From positions 1 to 13,948 of the forward strand of contig DMZB01000098.1 of the NCBI GenBank assembly GCA_003482405.1: a stretch of 13,948 bases of DNA, read 5' to 3'. The number at the start of each line of letters is the position of its first letter. Positions within the stretch are counted from its first letter, which is position 1. Below are positions 1 to 6,138 of this stretch, in pieces. The position numbers and the translations under genes are program-made. The notes beneath the pieces are model-generated. The model saw only the letters and a list, made by a program, of their open reading frames with translations. It had not been told where the DNA came from and searched no databases. Origin of the DNA: Lactobacillus sp. Lineage in GTDB: Bacteria > Bacillota > Bacilli > Lactobacillales > Lactobacillaceae.

Positions 1-359
<359 letters not shown>

Positions 360-521
360 ATGAGTTATTTGAAATAGCTCTTGTTGTTTTGTTACTTGGT
401 TATAAAGTGAATTGACTTCACAATTGTTATTGCTTTGAACTTGCGTTCAAAGACCCTACACATTTGATTCGTCGAAACATTGTTCAGTTTTCAAAGATCT
501 ACATCGCCGTCATGCGACAAC
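360..521 (-). other. rRNA operon leader (transcribed spacer upstream of 16S)
   Basis: This is the expected transcribed leader between the downstream rRNA promoter and mature 16S. It contains the complement of 481-497, TCTTTGAAAACTGAACA, a motif common in leaders and spacers of Firmicute rRNA operons and possibly linked to antitermination or processing. Next comes a perfect 8-bp hairpin with a GCAA tetraloop (arms 433-440 and 445-452), then a small 5-bp hairpin (arms 407-411 and 417-421). These are plausible processing or folding elements. The pairing partner 3' of 16S is outside the window, so no processing stalk can be shown. No coding gene is seen here. Confidence 0.7.
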
Positions 522-527
522 TTAATT

Positions 528-556
528 AGTATAGCATGCTGATTATAATCGGTCAA
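528..556 (-). promoter_or_regulatory. rRNA promoter P2 (sigma-A)
   Basis: On the minus strand TTGACC (551-556) and TATACT (528-533) are spaced by 17 nt, the same -35 hexamer and spacing as P1 about 96 bp upstream. The predicted start is near 521, about 160 nt before mature 16S. The spacer contains the perfect 10-bp palindrome GATTATAATC (541-550), which includes a consensus-like TATAAT, but no good -35 box fits that hexamer. Confidence 0.82.
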
Positions 557-623
557 GCAAGAAATTAAACATTTTTTCGAAATCCGTTTAGCAACTTGAT
601 GACCTCTCGTAGCAGCAAGTAAT

Positions 624-652
624 ACTATATCAATCACTGCAATCAGGGTCAA
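624..652 (-). promoter_or_regulatory. rRNA promoter P1 (sigma-A)
   Basis: On the minus strand a TTGACC -35 box (647-652) and a TATAGT -10 box (624-629) are separated by exactly 17 nt. AT-rich sequence lies directly upstream of the -35, as in an UP element. It is the distal member of a tandem pair, the usual arrangement for rRNA operons. Confidence 0.8.
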
Positions 653-702
653 GTATAAATTTGAGAAAAACCAAAATCTTGCAAATCTGACCCCCAGCTA
701 GA

Positions 703-1068
703 TTAATCAAAGACCGGTGCAGAATCAAATTTAACATCATGGAATAACGCGTGTAGCTTATCTCCTTGAACAAATGCTAACTTCTGGCCAAGTGCCCGTT
801 GCTTCAACTCATCAGTGACGTTCAAGTGATCAAATACAAACAGTGAGATATTTTGACCGTCAATCTCACACGTCGTCAGCTCACTCAACCGTAATTTCTC
901 CAAATCAACATTCAGCGCACCGTGTAGTCTCTCCAAAATACTAGCCAGTGCCGTCTTGTCAGCCAGGACATCAGTACAAAAGAAACCGTACTCTGTCTCA
1001 TTTTGCGACACTAAAAAGCTCGGCGTGCCATCATTAATCGTTAATATCGTGCCTGCAACTTGTTTCAT
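703..1068 (-). CDS. Uncharacterised 121-aa protein, possibly a degenerate Nudix-like fold
   Basis: I do not recognise this family with confidence. The 121-residue product is soluble, with no signal peptide or membrane segment. Alternating beta-strand-like stretches (residues 4-10, 17-21, 27-33) precede an amphipathic helix (about 39-52) and a second strand block (about 59-81). The layout recalls a Nudix domain, and residues 40-60 sit where a Nudix box would be, but the catalytic REXXEE glutamates are absent, so hydrolase activity is not supported. The ATG at 1066-1068 is the only reasonable start. GAGGG (1072-1076) is only 3 nt away and AGGAG (1083-1087) is 14 nt away, so the ribosome binding site is unusual. 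It begins 36 nt after the cvfD-like gene ends and is probably co-transcribed with it. It is the last gene before the rRNA operon. Confidence 0.8.
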   Translation of the reverse strand: MKQVAGTILTINDGTPSFLVSQNETEYGFFCTDVLADKTALASILERLHGALNVDLEKLRLSELTTCEIDGQNISLFVFDHLNVTDELKQRALGQKLAFVQGDKLHALFHDVKFDSAPVFD

Positions 1069-1104
1069 ATGCCCTCACAATTCTCCTGCTTAAATTGTTC
1101 ATAC

Positions 1105-1485
1105 CTAATTTAAAAAACGTTGGCGTGCTTCTGACAGCCAACCTGCCATCGAATCGGCAATTGGCTTGAAGCCCGTGTGAATATGGTAGTTAGTCCAGTA
1201 CCTTTTGTGAACATCACGTGCATTTAGCACTGGTAACGATTCTTTATGGTCCTCCAAACACCGCAGTGACAAACTAATTTTATGCGAATACTCGTCGATA
1301 TCGAGTATTTTAGCTTCGATTGTCTGACCCACCGCTAAAAATTCGTGAATGTCGCGAACATACCCAAAATGTGTTTCGGAAATATGAATGAGACCTTGAT
1401 GTGTCTCATCCAAGCTTACAAAAGCACCATACGGTTGAATACCAGTCACCACGCCAGTCACTTTTTGACCAATCCGGTAGTTCAT
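1105..1485 (-). CDS. cvfD: CvfD/YugI-type S1-domain RNA-binding protein
   Basis: This 126-aa protein has a single S1 RNA-binding domain (about residues 5-75): GQKVTGVVTGIQPYGAFVSL, then GLIHIS, and a final DEYSHKISLSL strand. The C-terminal tail, with WTNYHIHTGFKPIADSMAGW, is typical of CvfD and the general stress protein 13/YugI family. Family members are small cytoplasmic RNA-binding regulators that affect stress tolerance and virulence-related expression post-transcriptionally; here that role is inferred from the family. I chose the ATG at 1483-1485 because a GGAGG (1493-1497) lies 7 nt upstream. An in-frame upstream ATG (1506) lacks such a site and adds only seven residues. It starts 28 nt after the cyclophilin gene ends and is probably in one operon with it. 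Confidence 0.88.
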   Translation of the reverse strand: MNYRIGQKVTGVVTGIQPYGAFVSLDETHQGLIHISETHFGYVRDIHEFLAVGQTIEAKILDIDEYSHKISLSLRCLEDHKESLPVLNARDVHKRYWTNYHIHTGFKPIADSMAGWLSEARQRFLN

Positions 1486-1513
1486 AACCGTGCCTCCCTT
1501 ACACAATCAGTAA

Positions 1514-2095
1514 CTAGTCACTGACTGAGACACTGTTAATCAAAATCGGTGTGTCTGGACGGTCTTCATAATTTGTGGCAACAGCTGCCATTTCGTCAAC
1601 AACCGTCATGCCGTCAATAACCTGTCCAAAAACAGTGTGGTGACCATCTAACCATGGCGTCCCACCCTGTGCATATTTGGCAATGACTTCATCAGCCAAA
1701 CCCATGTCCTTTAATTGCCGCAACATATCATCTGGGACCTTGCTTGCTTGAACAATAAAGAACTGGCTACCGTTAGTGTTAGGACCCGCATTAGCCATTG
1801 ATAGTGCGCCACGAAAATTAAATAGTTGATCTGAAAATTCGTCCTCAAATTCATGACCGTAAAAACTTTCTCCACCGGCACCAGTACCCGTCGGATCACC
1901 GCCTTGAATCATGAAATCAGAAATAATCCGGTGAAAACTGACACCGTCATAATAGCCATTCTTAGCCAAGCCAACAAAGTTTGCTACCGTCTTTGGTGCC
2001 TGTTCTTCAAATAACTGAAACTTGATATCGCCCATTGTTGTTTGCATCGTAACCTGTGGACCTTTAGCCTGACCAATCTCTATTTGTGGATACAT
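1514..2095 (-). CDS. Cyclophilin-type peptidyl-prolyl cis-trans isomerase
   Basis: This 193-aa cyclophilin catalyses cis-trans isomerisation of X-Pro bonds during protein folding. The active-site set is intact: FHR with Arg56, FMIQGGD at 61-67 (Phe61, Met62, Gln64), SMANAGPNTNGSQFFI at 99-114, and Trp148/His153 in the PWLDGHHTVFG segment. Together these match the CypA residues Arg55, Phe60, Gln63, Phe113, Trp121 and His126. An insertion of about 25 residues before Trp148 is usual for bacterial members. There is no signal peptide or lipobox, so it is cytoplasmic, unlike PrsA-type foldases. The ATG at 2093-2095 has AAAGGAG (2104-2110) 8 nt upstream. The longer open frame begins with residues unlike the family and overlaps the predicted promoter leader. 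Confidence 0.95.
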   Translation of the reverse strand: MYPQIEIGQAKGPQVTMQTTMGDIKFQLFEEQAPKTVANFVGLAKNGYYDGVSFHRIISDFMIQGGDPTGTGAGGESFYGHEFEDEFSDQLFNFRGALSMANAGPNTNGSQFFIVQASKVPDDMLRQLKDMGLADEVIAKYAQGGTPWLDGHHTVFGQVIDGMTVVDEMAAVATNYEDRPDTPILINSVSVSD

Positions 2096-2178
2096 TGATA
2101 AAACTCCTTTTAAATTTAAATGTTTTTCACTTGTACTCCATTTAGTCACATAGCACACGCACATGCTAAATCTTTATC

Positions 2179-2207
2179 ATTGTAAACAACCACATGCCGA
2201 CATGCAA
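2179..2207 (-). promoter_or_regulatory. Putative sigma-A promoter for the cyclophilin / cvfD operon
   Basis: On the minus strand TTGCAT (2202-2207) and TACAAT (2179-2184) are spaced by 17 nt. Transcription would start near 2172 and give a leader of about 77 nt before the cyclophilin ATG. This is the best candidate in the divergent gap between cyclophilin and DedA. Confidence 0.5.
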
Positions 2208-2320
2208 TTGCTACAACCATTTCATTTTATTTTTACAGCCGCTAATTGACAGACAATTGCCAACGCAATGCACAAAACCGAAACTTTTTGTTAATTTCAA
2301 ACTAAACAAACGACCATCTA

Positions 2321-2349
2321 TTTTGTTTGCCCACTATTTCTGCTATAGT
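2321..2349 (+). promoter_or_regulatory. Putative extended -10 promoter for the DedA gene
   Basis: On the plus strand TGCTATAGT (2341-2349) is a good extended -10 element. The matching -35 is weak: TTGTTT (2323-2328) sits at a short 15-nt spacing. The start would be near 2357, about 54 nt before the DedA ATG. The rest of the 2208-2320 gap is AT-rich and shows no other supported feature. Confidence 0.5.
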
Positions 2350-2410
2350 GAGCCCATTGTCTTTTAAAGCCTAAAATAACTTTGAACCCAAATTAGAGAG
2401 GATTGCTTGT

Positions 2411-3052
2411 ATGTCGACCCTAATTGACTTTGTTTTACACATTGATGCACATTTAGTATCTCTGGTGAACAATTTTGGCAACTGGACGTACCTCATCTTG
2501 TTCGCCATCATTTTTATCGAAACTGGTGCCGTTATCTTACCGTTTTTACCCGGTGACTCACTAGTCTTTGCCGCCAGCGCACTTGCTGCAAACAGTTTAT
2601 ATCACCTCAGCATCTGGACATTCGTGTCCCTGTTCTTAATTGCCTGTATTGCAGGTGACTCACTCAACTTTACAATTGGTCAACACATCGGACACGCCTT
2701 ATCCAATCACTCTCTGTTTGGCAAACTGATTCGTAAGGATGCCCTCGAACGTTCCGAGACATTCTTTAATGCGCACGGGGCCATGGCTATCATTTTGGCG
2801 CGTTTCATGCCAATTATTCGGACATTCGCGCCGTTTGTTGCTGGCGGCAGTAACATGCCCTATCGACGATTCATTCGTTTCTCCTTAATTGGTTGCATCT
2901 CATGGGTTGCACTATGTTCTGCAGGTGGTTACTTCTTCGGCAATATTCCCTTTGTCAAAGCGCATTTCTCAGCAGTGGTCCTTGGCATTATCGTGATCTC
3001 CTTAATTCCTGCCATTGTCGGGTACATTCGTGGGAAGATCAAAACTTCATAA
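2411..3052 (+). CDS. DedA family (SNARE-associated / VTT domain) membrane protein
   Basis: This 213-aa polytopic membrane protein belongs to the DedA family. Visible signatures are FIETG at 35-39, the PFLPGDS motif at 44-50, AGDSLNF at 81-87, and the re-entrant/helical block ARFMPIIRTFAPFVAGG at 130-146 with the conserved Arg131 and Arg137. Hydrophobic segments lie near 25-43, 52-60, 67-82, 123-145, 155-175 and 186-205. DedA proteins act in lipid-carrier flipping and membrane homeostasis; some members recycle undecaprenyl phosphate. The substrate cannot be read from this sequence. The ATG at 2411 has an AGAGG ribosome binding site 9 nt upstream. It is the only plus-strand gene in the window and stands alone, with its own promoter and a hairpin just after the stop. 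Confidence 0.93.
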   Translation: MSTLIDFVLHIDAHLVSLVNNFGNWTYLILFAIIFIETGAVILPFLPGDSLVFAASALAANSLYHLSIWTFVSLFLIACIAGDSLNFTIGQHIGHALSNHSLFGKLIRKDALERSETFFNAHGAMAIILARFMPIIRTFAPFVAGGSNMPYRRFIRFSLIGCISWVALCSAGGYFFGNIPFVKAHFSAVVLGIIVISLIPAIVGYIRGKIKTS

Positions 3053-3063
3053 AAATGGACAAG

Positions 3064-3116
3064 TAAAGGCGTCCTCTTGCATCATTCAAATTGACTGATG
3101 CAAGAGGACGCCTTTA
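3064..3116. terminator. Perfect 21-bp hairpin between convergent genes (likely bidirectional terminator)
   Basis: The left arm is 3064-3084, an 11-nt loop is 3085-3095 and the right arm is 3096-3116, with 21 contiguous Watson-Crick pairs and no mismatch. It lies 11 nt after the DedA stop on the plus strand and 12 nt after the TIGR01906 gene stop on the minus strand. Position and symmetry suit a shared terminator. The U-tracts are poor on both strands (CCUUUAGUUU and CCUUUACUUG), so simple intrinsic termination may be incomplete. Confidence 0.72.
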
Positions 3117-3128
3117 GTTTGCAACTGT

Positions 3129-3794
3129 TTAATGTTTATAAGTGTGAGCATGCCTCAAACTGTGCTTGCCGACGATTAAGCCAGCAATTAGCCACACTTC
3201 AATCAAAATGAAAAATAGCGCAAAACAGGCTAGAAAAAAACTAGCTGGCAGTGCATTAATAATGGCGTCTTGATCTGGATCAAACAACCAGTCATCATTT
3301 CGAAAAAGTAGCTTGTGAAAGGTAATGAAGAAGCTTTCAAAGTTCACACTCATGATAACGGCGATTACTGGTGCAACTGGCAATGCAATGCGCATCGGAA
3401 TGACTAACTGCCACAACCGATCCTCGCGCACCATTCGCCACAACCCCACAGCTGTAACAATCAAGGTCAAGATCAGCACCACATTGTTAAGCAATAACAA
3501 GTTTTTAACATCGGCAAAATGCTTCAACGCCGCGGCCGAATCGGTAAAATTACTCATGTGTAAACGTGTGACCCATGGAAAATCCAAATACTGTAAAAGC
3601 TGATGATAATTCTGCAACATTACTGGCTTGCTCAGATTAACTTCACGTAAAATATCTGTCTTCGACAGCATAATACGATACAGCCAAACCGCATGCACCG
3701 TAAGAAAAATTGAACTGGTTAAAATAAATAGCCAACCACACAGATACCGTAGCCAGTGAATTAGCTTCTGGATGCCTAGTTTAATCACGCTCAT
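3129..3794 (-). CDS. TIGR01906 family integral membrane protein
   Basis: This 221-aa protein has four predicted transmembrane segments, at about residues 14-37, 100-118, 131-150 and 184-207. The HKLLFRNDDWLFDPDQDAI segment at 160-178, followed by LPASFF, matches the conserved tail motif I associate with the TIGR01906 family of lactic acid bacteria and other Firmicutes. The family function is unknown. The 60-residue stretch between helices 1 and 2 probably lies outside the membrane. Its ATG overlaps the HAD phosphatase stop in an ATGA junction (3791-3794), so the two are very likely translationally coupled. The same gene pair adjoins yutD in many lactobacilli. Confidence 0.85.
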   Translation of the reverse strand: MSVIKLGIQKLIHWLRYLCGWLFILTSSIFLTVHAVWLYRIMLSKTDILREVNLSKPVMLQNYHQLLQYLDFPWVTRLHMSNFTDSAAALKHFADVKNLLLLNNVVLILTLIVTAVGLWRMVREDRLWQLVIPMRIALPVAPVIAVIMSVNFESFFITFHKLLFRNDDWLFDPDQDAIINALPASFFLACFALFFILIEVWLIAGLIVGKHSLRHAHTYKH

Positions 3795-4582
3795 TCACTT
3801 AACCGCCATTCTGTGAGGTTGTTGACAACATGGGTCGGTATGATTTTGTCTGTTGCTAATGGTGCCTGTTTGGTCAAGCCAGTTAATGTCAGTAGCGAAT
3901 CCATGTCCGCATTTTTAGCTGCCATGATGTCAGTATTCAAATTATCGCCAATCATCAAAACTTGCTCACGTGACAGTTGAATGCGATTTAAAGCTTCATC
4001 CATAATAATTTTCGCAGGTTTACCGATAGTGACTGGTGTTTGGCCAGTTGCATATCTGACAAAGTCTACCACAGCCCCAGCACCCGGCAGCATCCCCCGC
4101 TGGTTAGGAATGTTCGTATCTAAATTTGTCCCGATAAACTGAGAACCGTGCTGAATAGCCAACACGGCCTGCACAAACTTTTCATAAGTCACGTTGCGAT
4201 CCAACCCAACTACCGTATACGTTGGCCGCTCCTCTGCTCCGCGAACCAACCTGAAGCCGACATTTTTCAATGCGTCCTGCAAGCCGCTTTCTCCAATAAC
4301 AAAGGCCGTCATTGGCCGATCTTTAACCTGTCGCCGCAAATAATCAGCAGTAGCCAGTGCCGTTGTGTAGACATGGTCAGCTGTTGTTTCAATATGATGA
4401 TTGTCCCGTAGATTTGCTGCAACATCCTCAGGACTGCGTGTTGAATTGTTTGTGACAAACAAATAAGGCACCTCACGTTCAATCAATTGATGCATAAACG
4501 TTTGTGCCGTTTTGATTTCTTTTGTGCCCTGATAGATGGTGCCATCTAAATCAATAAAGTAGCCTGCATAATGCCTGCTCAT
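3791..4582 (-). CDS. HAD-superfamily (subclass IIA) NagD-like phosphatase, TIGR01457 type
   Basis: This 263-aa cytoplasmic hydrolase has all four HAD motifs. Motif I is DLDGT, with nucleophile Asp11 and acid/base Asp13. Motif II is VTNNST at 43-48. The motif III lysine is Lys188 in IGKPAK, and motif IV is GDNLNTD at 212-218. The large C2-type cap (about 75-180) puts it with NagD/AraL/PNPP-like phosphatases. These dephosphorylate sugar phosphates, nucleotides or other small phosphates and often repair metabolites; the substrate here is unknown. The ATG at 4580-4582 has GAGG (4591-4594) 8 nt upstream, overlapping the yutD stop codon, so translation is probably coupled to YutD. Confidence 0.9.
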   Translation of the reverse strand: MSRHYAGYFIDLDGTIYQGTKEIKTAQTFMHQLIEREVPYLFVTNNSTRSPEDVAANLRDNHHIETTADHVYTTALATADYLRRQVKDRPMTAFVIGESGLQDALKNVGFRLVRGAEERPTYTVVGLDRNVTYEKFVQAVLAIQHGSQFIGTNLDTNIPNQRGMLPGAGAVVDFVRYATGQTPVTIGKPAKIIMDEALNRIQLSREQVLMIGDNLNTDIMAAKNADMDSLLTLTGLTKQAPLATDKIIPTHVVNNLTEWRLSE

Positions 4583-4592
4583 CCAACGTACC

Positions 4593-5327
4593 TCACTGTT
4601 TGTTAGTAGTCTGCTCGCTGCTGTGCGACTTTTGCCGAATTGTAAAGTGGCGTCGCGACGGCCGCTTACTCTGTGAGGTTGTCACTTGTTGACCACTATT
4701 TGCAATTGGCCGGGCATTAGCCTTAACAGTACGTTCCTTTGTGTACGCCGTTTCTGGCTTATGACGGGTTTCAAACTGATGACGGTGACTGCTGGTACTC
4801 TTGTGCGAATTACTCGTCTTATGTTCACTCTGGCTCGTCTTGCCGGCAGTACGCGTTGCATTAACTTTGTCAGACTGTGAACTGTTATTGCGGCGCCGCC
4901 GTGAACGATGTGTGCGCTGGTGTTCTTCTTTTTGTGGCTGATCTTGTTGTTCAATTTCAACATCCAGGTTATGCAACACGAAATAAGCACAGCCAAAGTT
5001 GCAATACTCATACAAGTAATCTTGCAGTGCCGTTATGGTTTGGTCCTCCGCCGCATTACGTTTGTGCGCCGCGTAAAAACCTTTTAAGCGTAACTGATCA
5101 AAGCCCCAGTCACCAACCAAGTAATCATACTTACTCAATACTGTGCTGTAGCGTTCCGCAAACTTGTGCACATCAAACGCGTCATGAAAATTGGTCACCA
5201 GTTCATAAGGATGCCCGTTAACGAAAAATTGTTGTTCATTTTCACGGACCACCGTAAACATCGCTGCCCGTTTTTCTTGCGCAATTTGAGCTAATTCCTG
5301 AATATGTTCGCGATCGATAGTTGCCAC
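4593..5327 (-). CDS. yutD: YutD family protein with a long basic low-complexity C-terminal tail
   Basis: Residues 1-122 form the conserved YutD domain, including YDYLVGDWGFDQLRLKGF at 67-84 and DYLYEYCNFGCAYFVLHN at 103-120. The function of YutD is not established. Residues 125-244 are a long hydrophilic tail rich in Ser, Thr, Gln, His, Lys and Arg, with an RSRRRR cluster near 141-146. It is probably disordered and might bind RNA or other acidic partners. The assigned start is GTG at 5325-5327, the most upstream start codon in the open frame, since a TAA lies seven codons before it. AAAGGAA directly abuts this GTG, which is abnormally close, so the exact start is uncertain. It is the second gene of a four-gene operon, 35 nt after the metallophosphoesterase. 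Confidence 0.87.
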   Translation of the reverse strand: MATIDREHIQELAQIAQEKRAAMFTVVRENEQQFFVNGHPYELVTNFHDAFDVHKFAERYSTVLSKYDYLVGDWGFDQLRLKGFYAAHKRNAAEDQTITALQDYLYEYCNFGCAYFVLHNLDVEIEQQDQPQKEEHQRTHRSRRRRNNSSQSDKVNATRTAGKTSQSEHKTSNSHKSTSSHRHQFETRHKPETAYTKERTVKANARPIANSGQQVTTSQSKRPSRRHFTIRQKSHSSEQTTNKQ

Positions 5328-5362
5328 TTCCTTTCTTCTCTCATTTTAGATTCATTTGTGGA

Positions 5363-5974
5363 TCAGTGTCGTTTGTTATAGTCATCGGCTTTGCCCGCAA
5401 TCATTTGTTCAATTTCCGCAAACGAAAACGGCCGCCCAAACGGGATTTCATGATCAATATAACTCATTTCAGGCGTATCCACACCAACATTGATATTTTC
5501 TTTTGCTGGATAGGAATAGTGATGAATATGCCCATGCAAATTGATGACGTTCCCCACAATGCCCATTGAAAATGGATAATGTGTGAGATAGTACTGGCGG
5601 TGATCGTACTTTAAGTACACCCCAACATCGTGAAACTCAAATTTTGGTTTGCCATCGTCCATCATTTCGTTATGTGCCGCGAGATATTTGAATAACGCGC
5701 GGTTGTCATGATTGCCCTTGATCAGGACCAAATGGCCATTTAACTGATGTAAAATTTCGTTAACCGCAATATGAGAGATCACTGCCGGCCTGGTAAAATA
5801 CATCGCGGTGTCGCCAAGATGATAAACCGTATCTGTTGGTGTCACCACTGAATTCCAATTCTTAATGATCGTGTCGTTCATTTCTTCAACGGTTAAAAAA
5901 GGTCGCGGCGCAAAGTCGTTCATTCCTAATAACTCTTTATGAAAAAAATGAGTGTCCGACGTAAAATATCGCAT
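5363..5974 (-). CDS. Calcineurin-like metallophosphoesterase
   Basis: This 203-aa protein has the dimetal phosphoesterase motifs in order: SDTHF (Asp7, His9), HLGDTA (Asp55), KGNHDN (Asn88, His89, Asp90), THYPF (His132) and LHGHIHH (His147, His149). All metal ligands are present, so it should be an active two-metal phosphoesterase. The substrate cannot be told from sequence; relatives act on phosphodiesters or phosphoproteins. It has no signal peptide and is cytoplasmic. I chose the ATG at 5972-5974 because GGGAGGT (5981-5987) sits 6 nt upstream. A longer frame from 5992 would bury this site inside the gene. It leads the operon that continues into yutD, the HAD phosphatase and the TIGR01906 gene. 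Confidence 0.92.
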   Translation of the reverse strand: MRYFTSDTHFFHKELLGMNDFAPRPFLTVEEMNDTIIKNWNSVVTPTDTVYHLGDTAMYFTRPAVISHIAVNEILHQLNGHLVLIKGNHDNRALFKYLAAHNEMMDDGKPKFEFHDVGVYLKYDHRQYYLTHYPFSMGIVGNVINLHGHIHHYSYPAKENINVGVDTPEMSYIDHEIPFGRPFSFAEIEQMIAGKADDYNKRH

Positions 5975-6004
5975 CACCAAACCTCCCGTCAATTTCGTCT
6001 ATTA

Positions 6005-6013
6005 ATTGTACCA
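6005..6013 (-). promoter_or_regulatory. Extended -10 promoter for the metallophosphoesterase-yutD operon
   Basis: On the minus strand TGGTACAAT (TGn plus a TACAAT -10 at 6005-6010) is a good extended -10. No convincing -35 exists at 17 nt; the region upstream runs straight into the permease terminator. The start would be near 5998, giving a short leader of about 24 nt before the strong GGGAGG site. Confidence 0.5.
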
Positions 6014-6034
6014 CATGTCACAACCGCCTCATGA

Positions 6035-6080
6035 CAAAAAGATCACGTCCACGCTTTACGCGTCAGACCTGATCTTTTTG
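6035..6080 (-). terminator. Rho-independent terminator after the amino-acid permease
   Basis: The outer arms CAAAAAGATCA (6035-6045) and TGATCTTTTTG (6070-6080) pair over 11 bp. The intervening loop has a further short stem (GTC/GAC and ACGC/GCGT), giving a compact branched hairpin. It starts about 58 nt after the permease stop. On the minus strand the U-run forms the 3' side of the stem. Confidence 0.75.
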
Positions 6081-6138
6081 ACTCTGGTTCAATACTTAAT
6101 CCTTAATGGTTCATGCAGTATTTTGATTCAAACACAAT

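Noticed and set aside
542..547. A third rRNA promoter using TATAAT inside GATTATAATC
   Set aside because: No acceptable -35 lies 16-18 nt upstream, and the hexamer falls in the spacer of the much better P2.
2096..2410. A small gene or regulatory RNA in the cyclophilin-DedA gap
   Set aside because: I saw no open frame with a ribosome binding site and no strong hairpin; only promoter-like elements are supportable.
4682..5221. Several overlapping open frames on both strands within yutD
   Set aside because: They arise from the low-complexity tail and lack ribosome binding sites; the YutD frame has recognisable conserved motifs.
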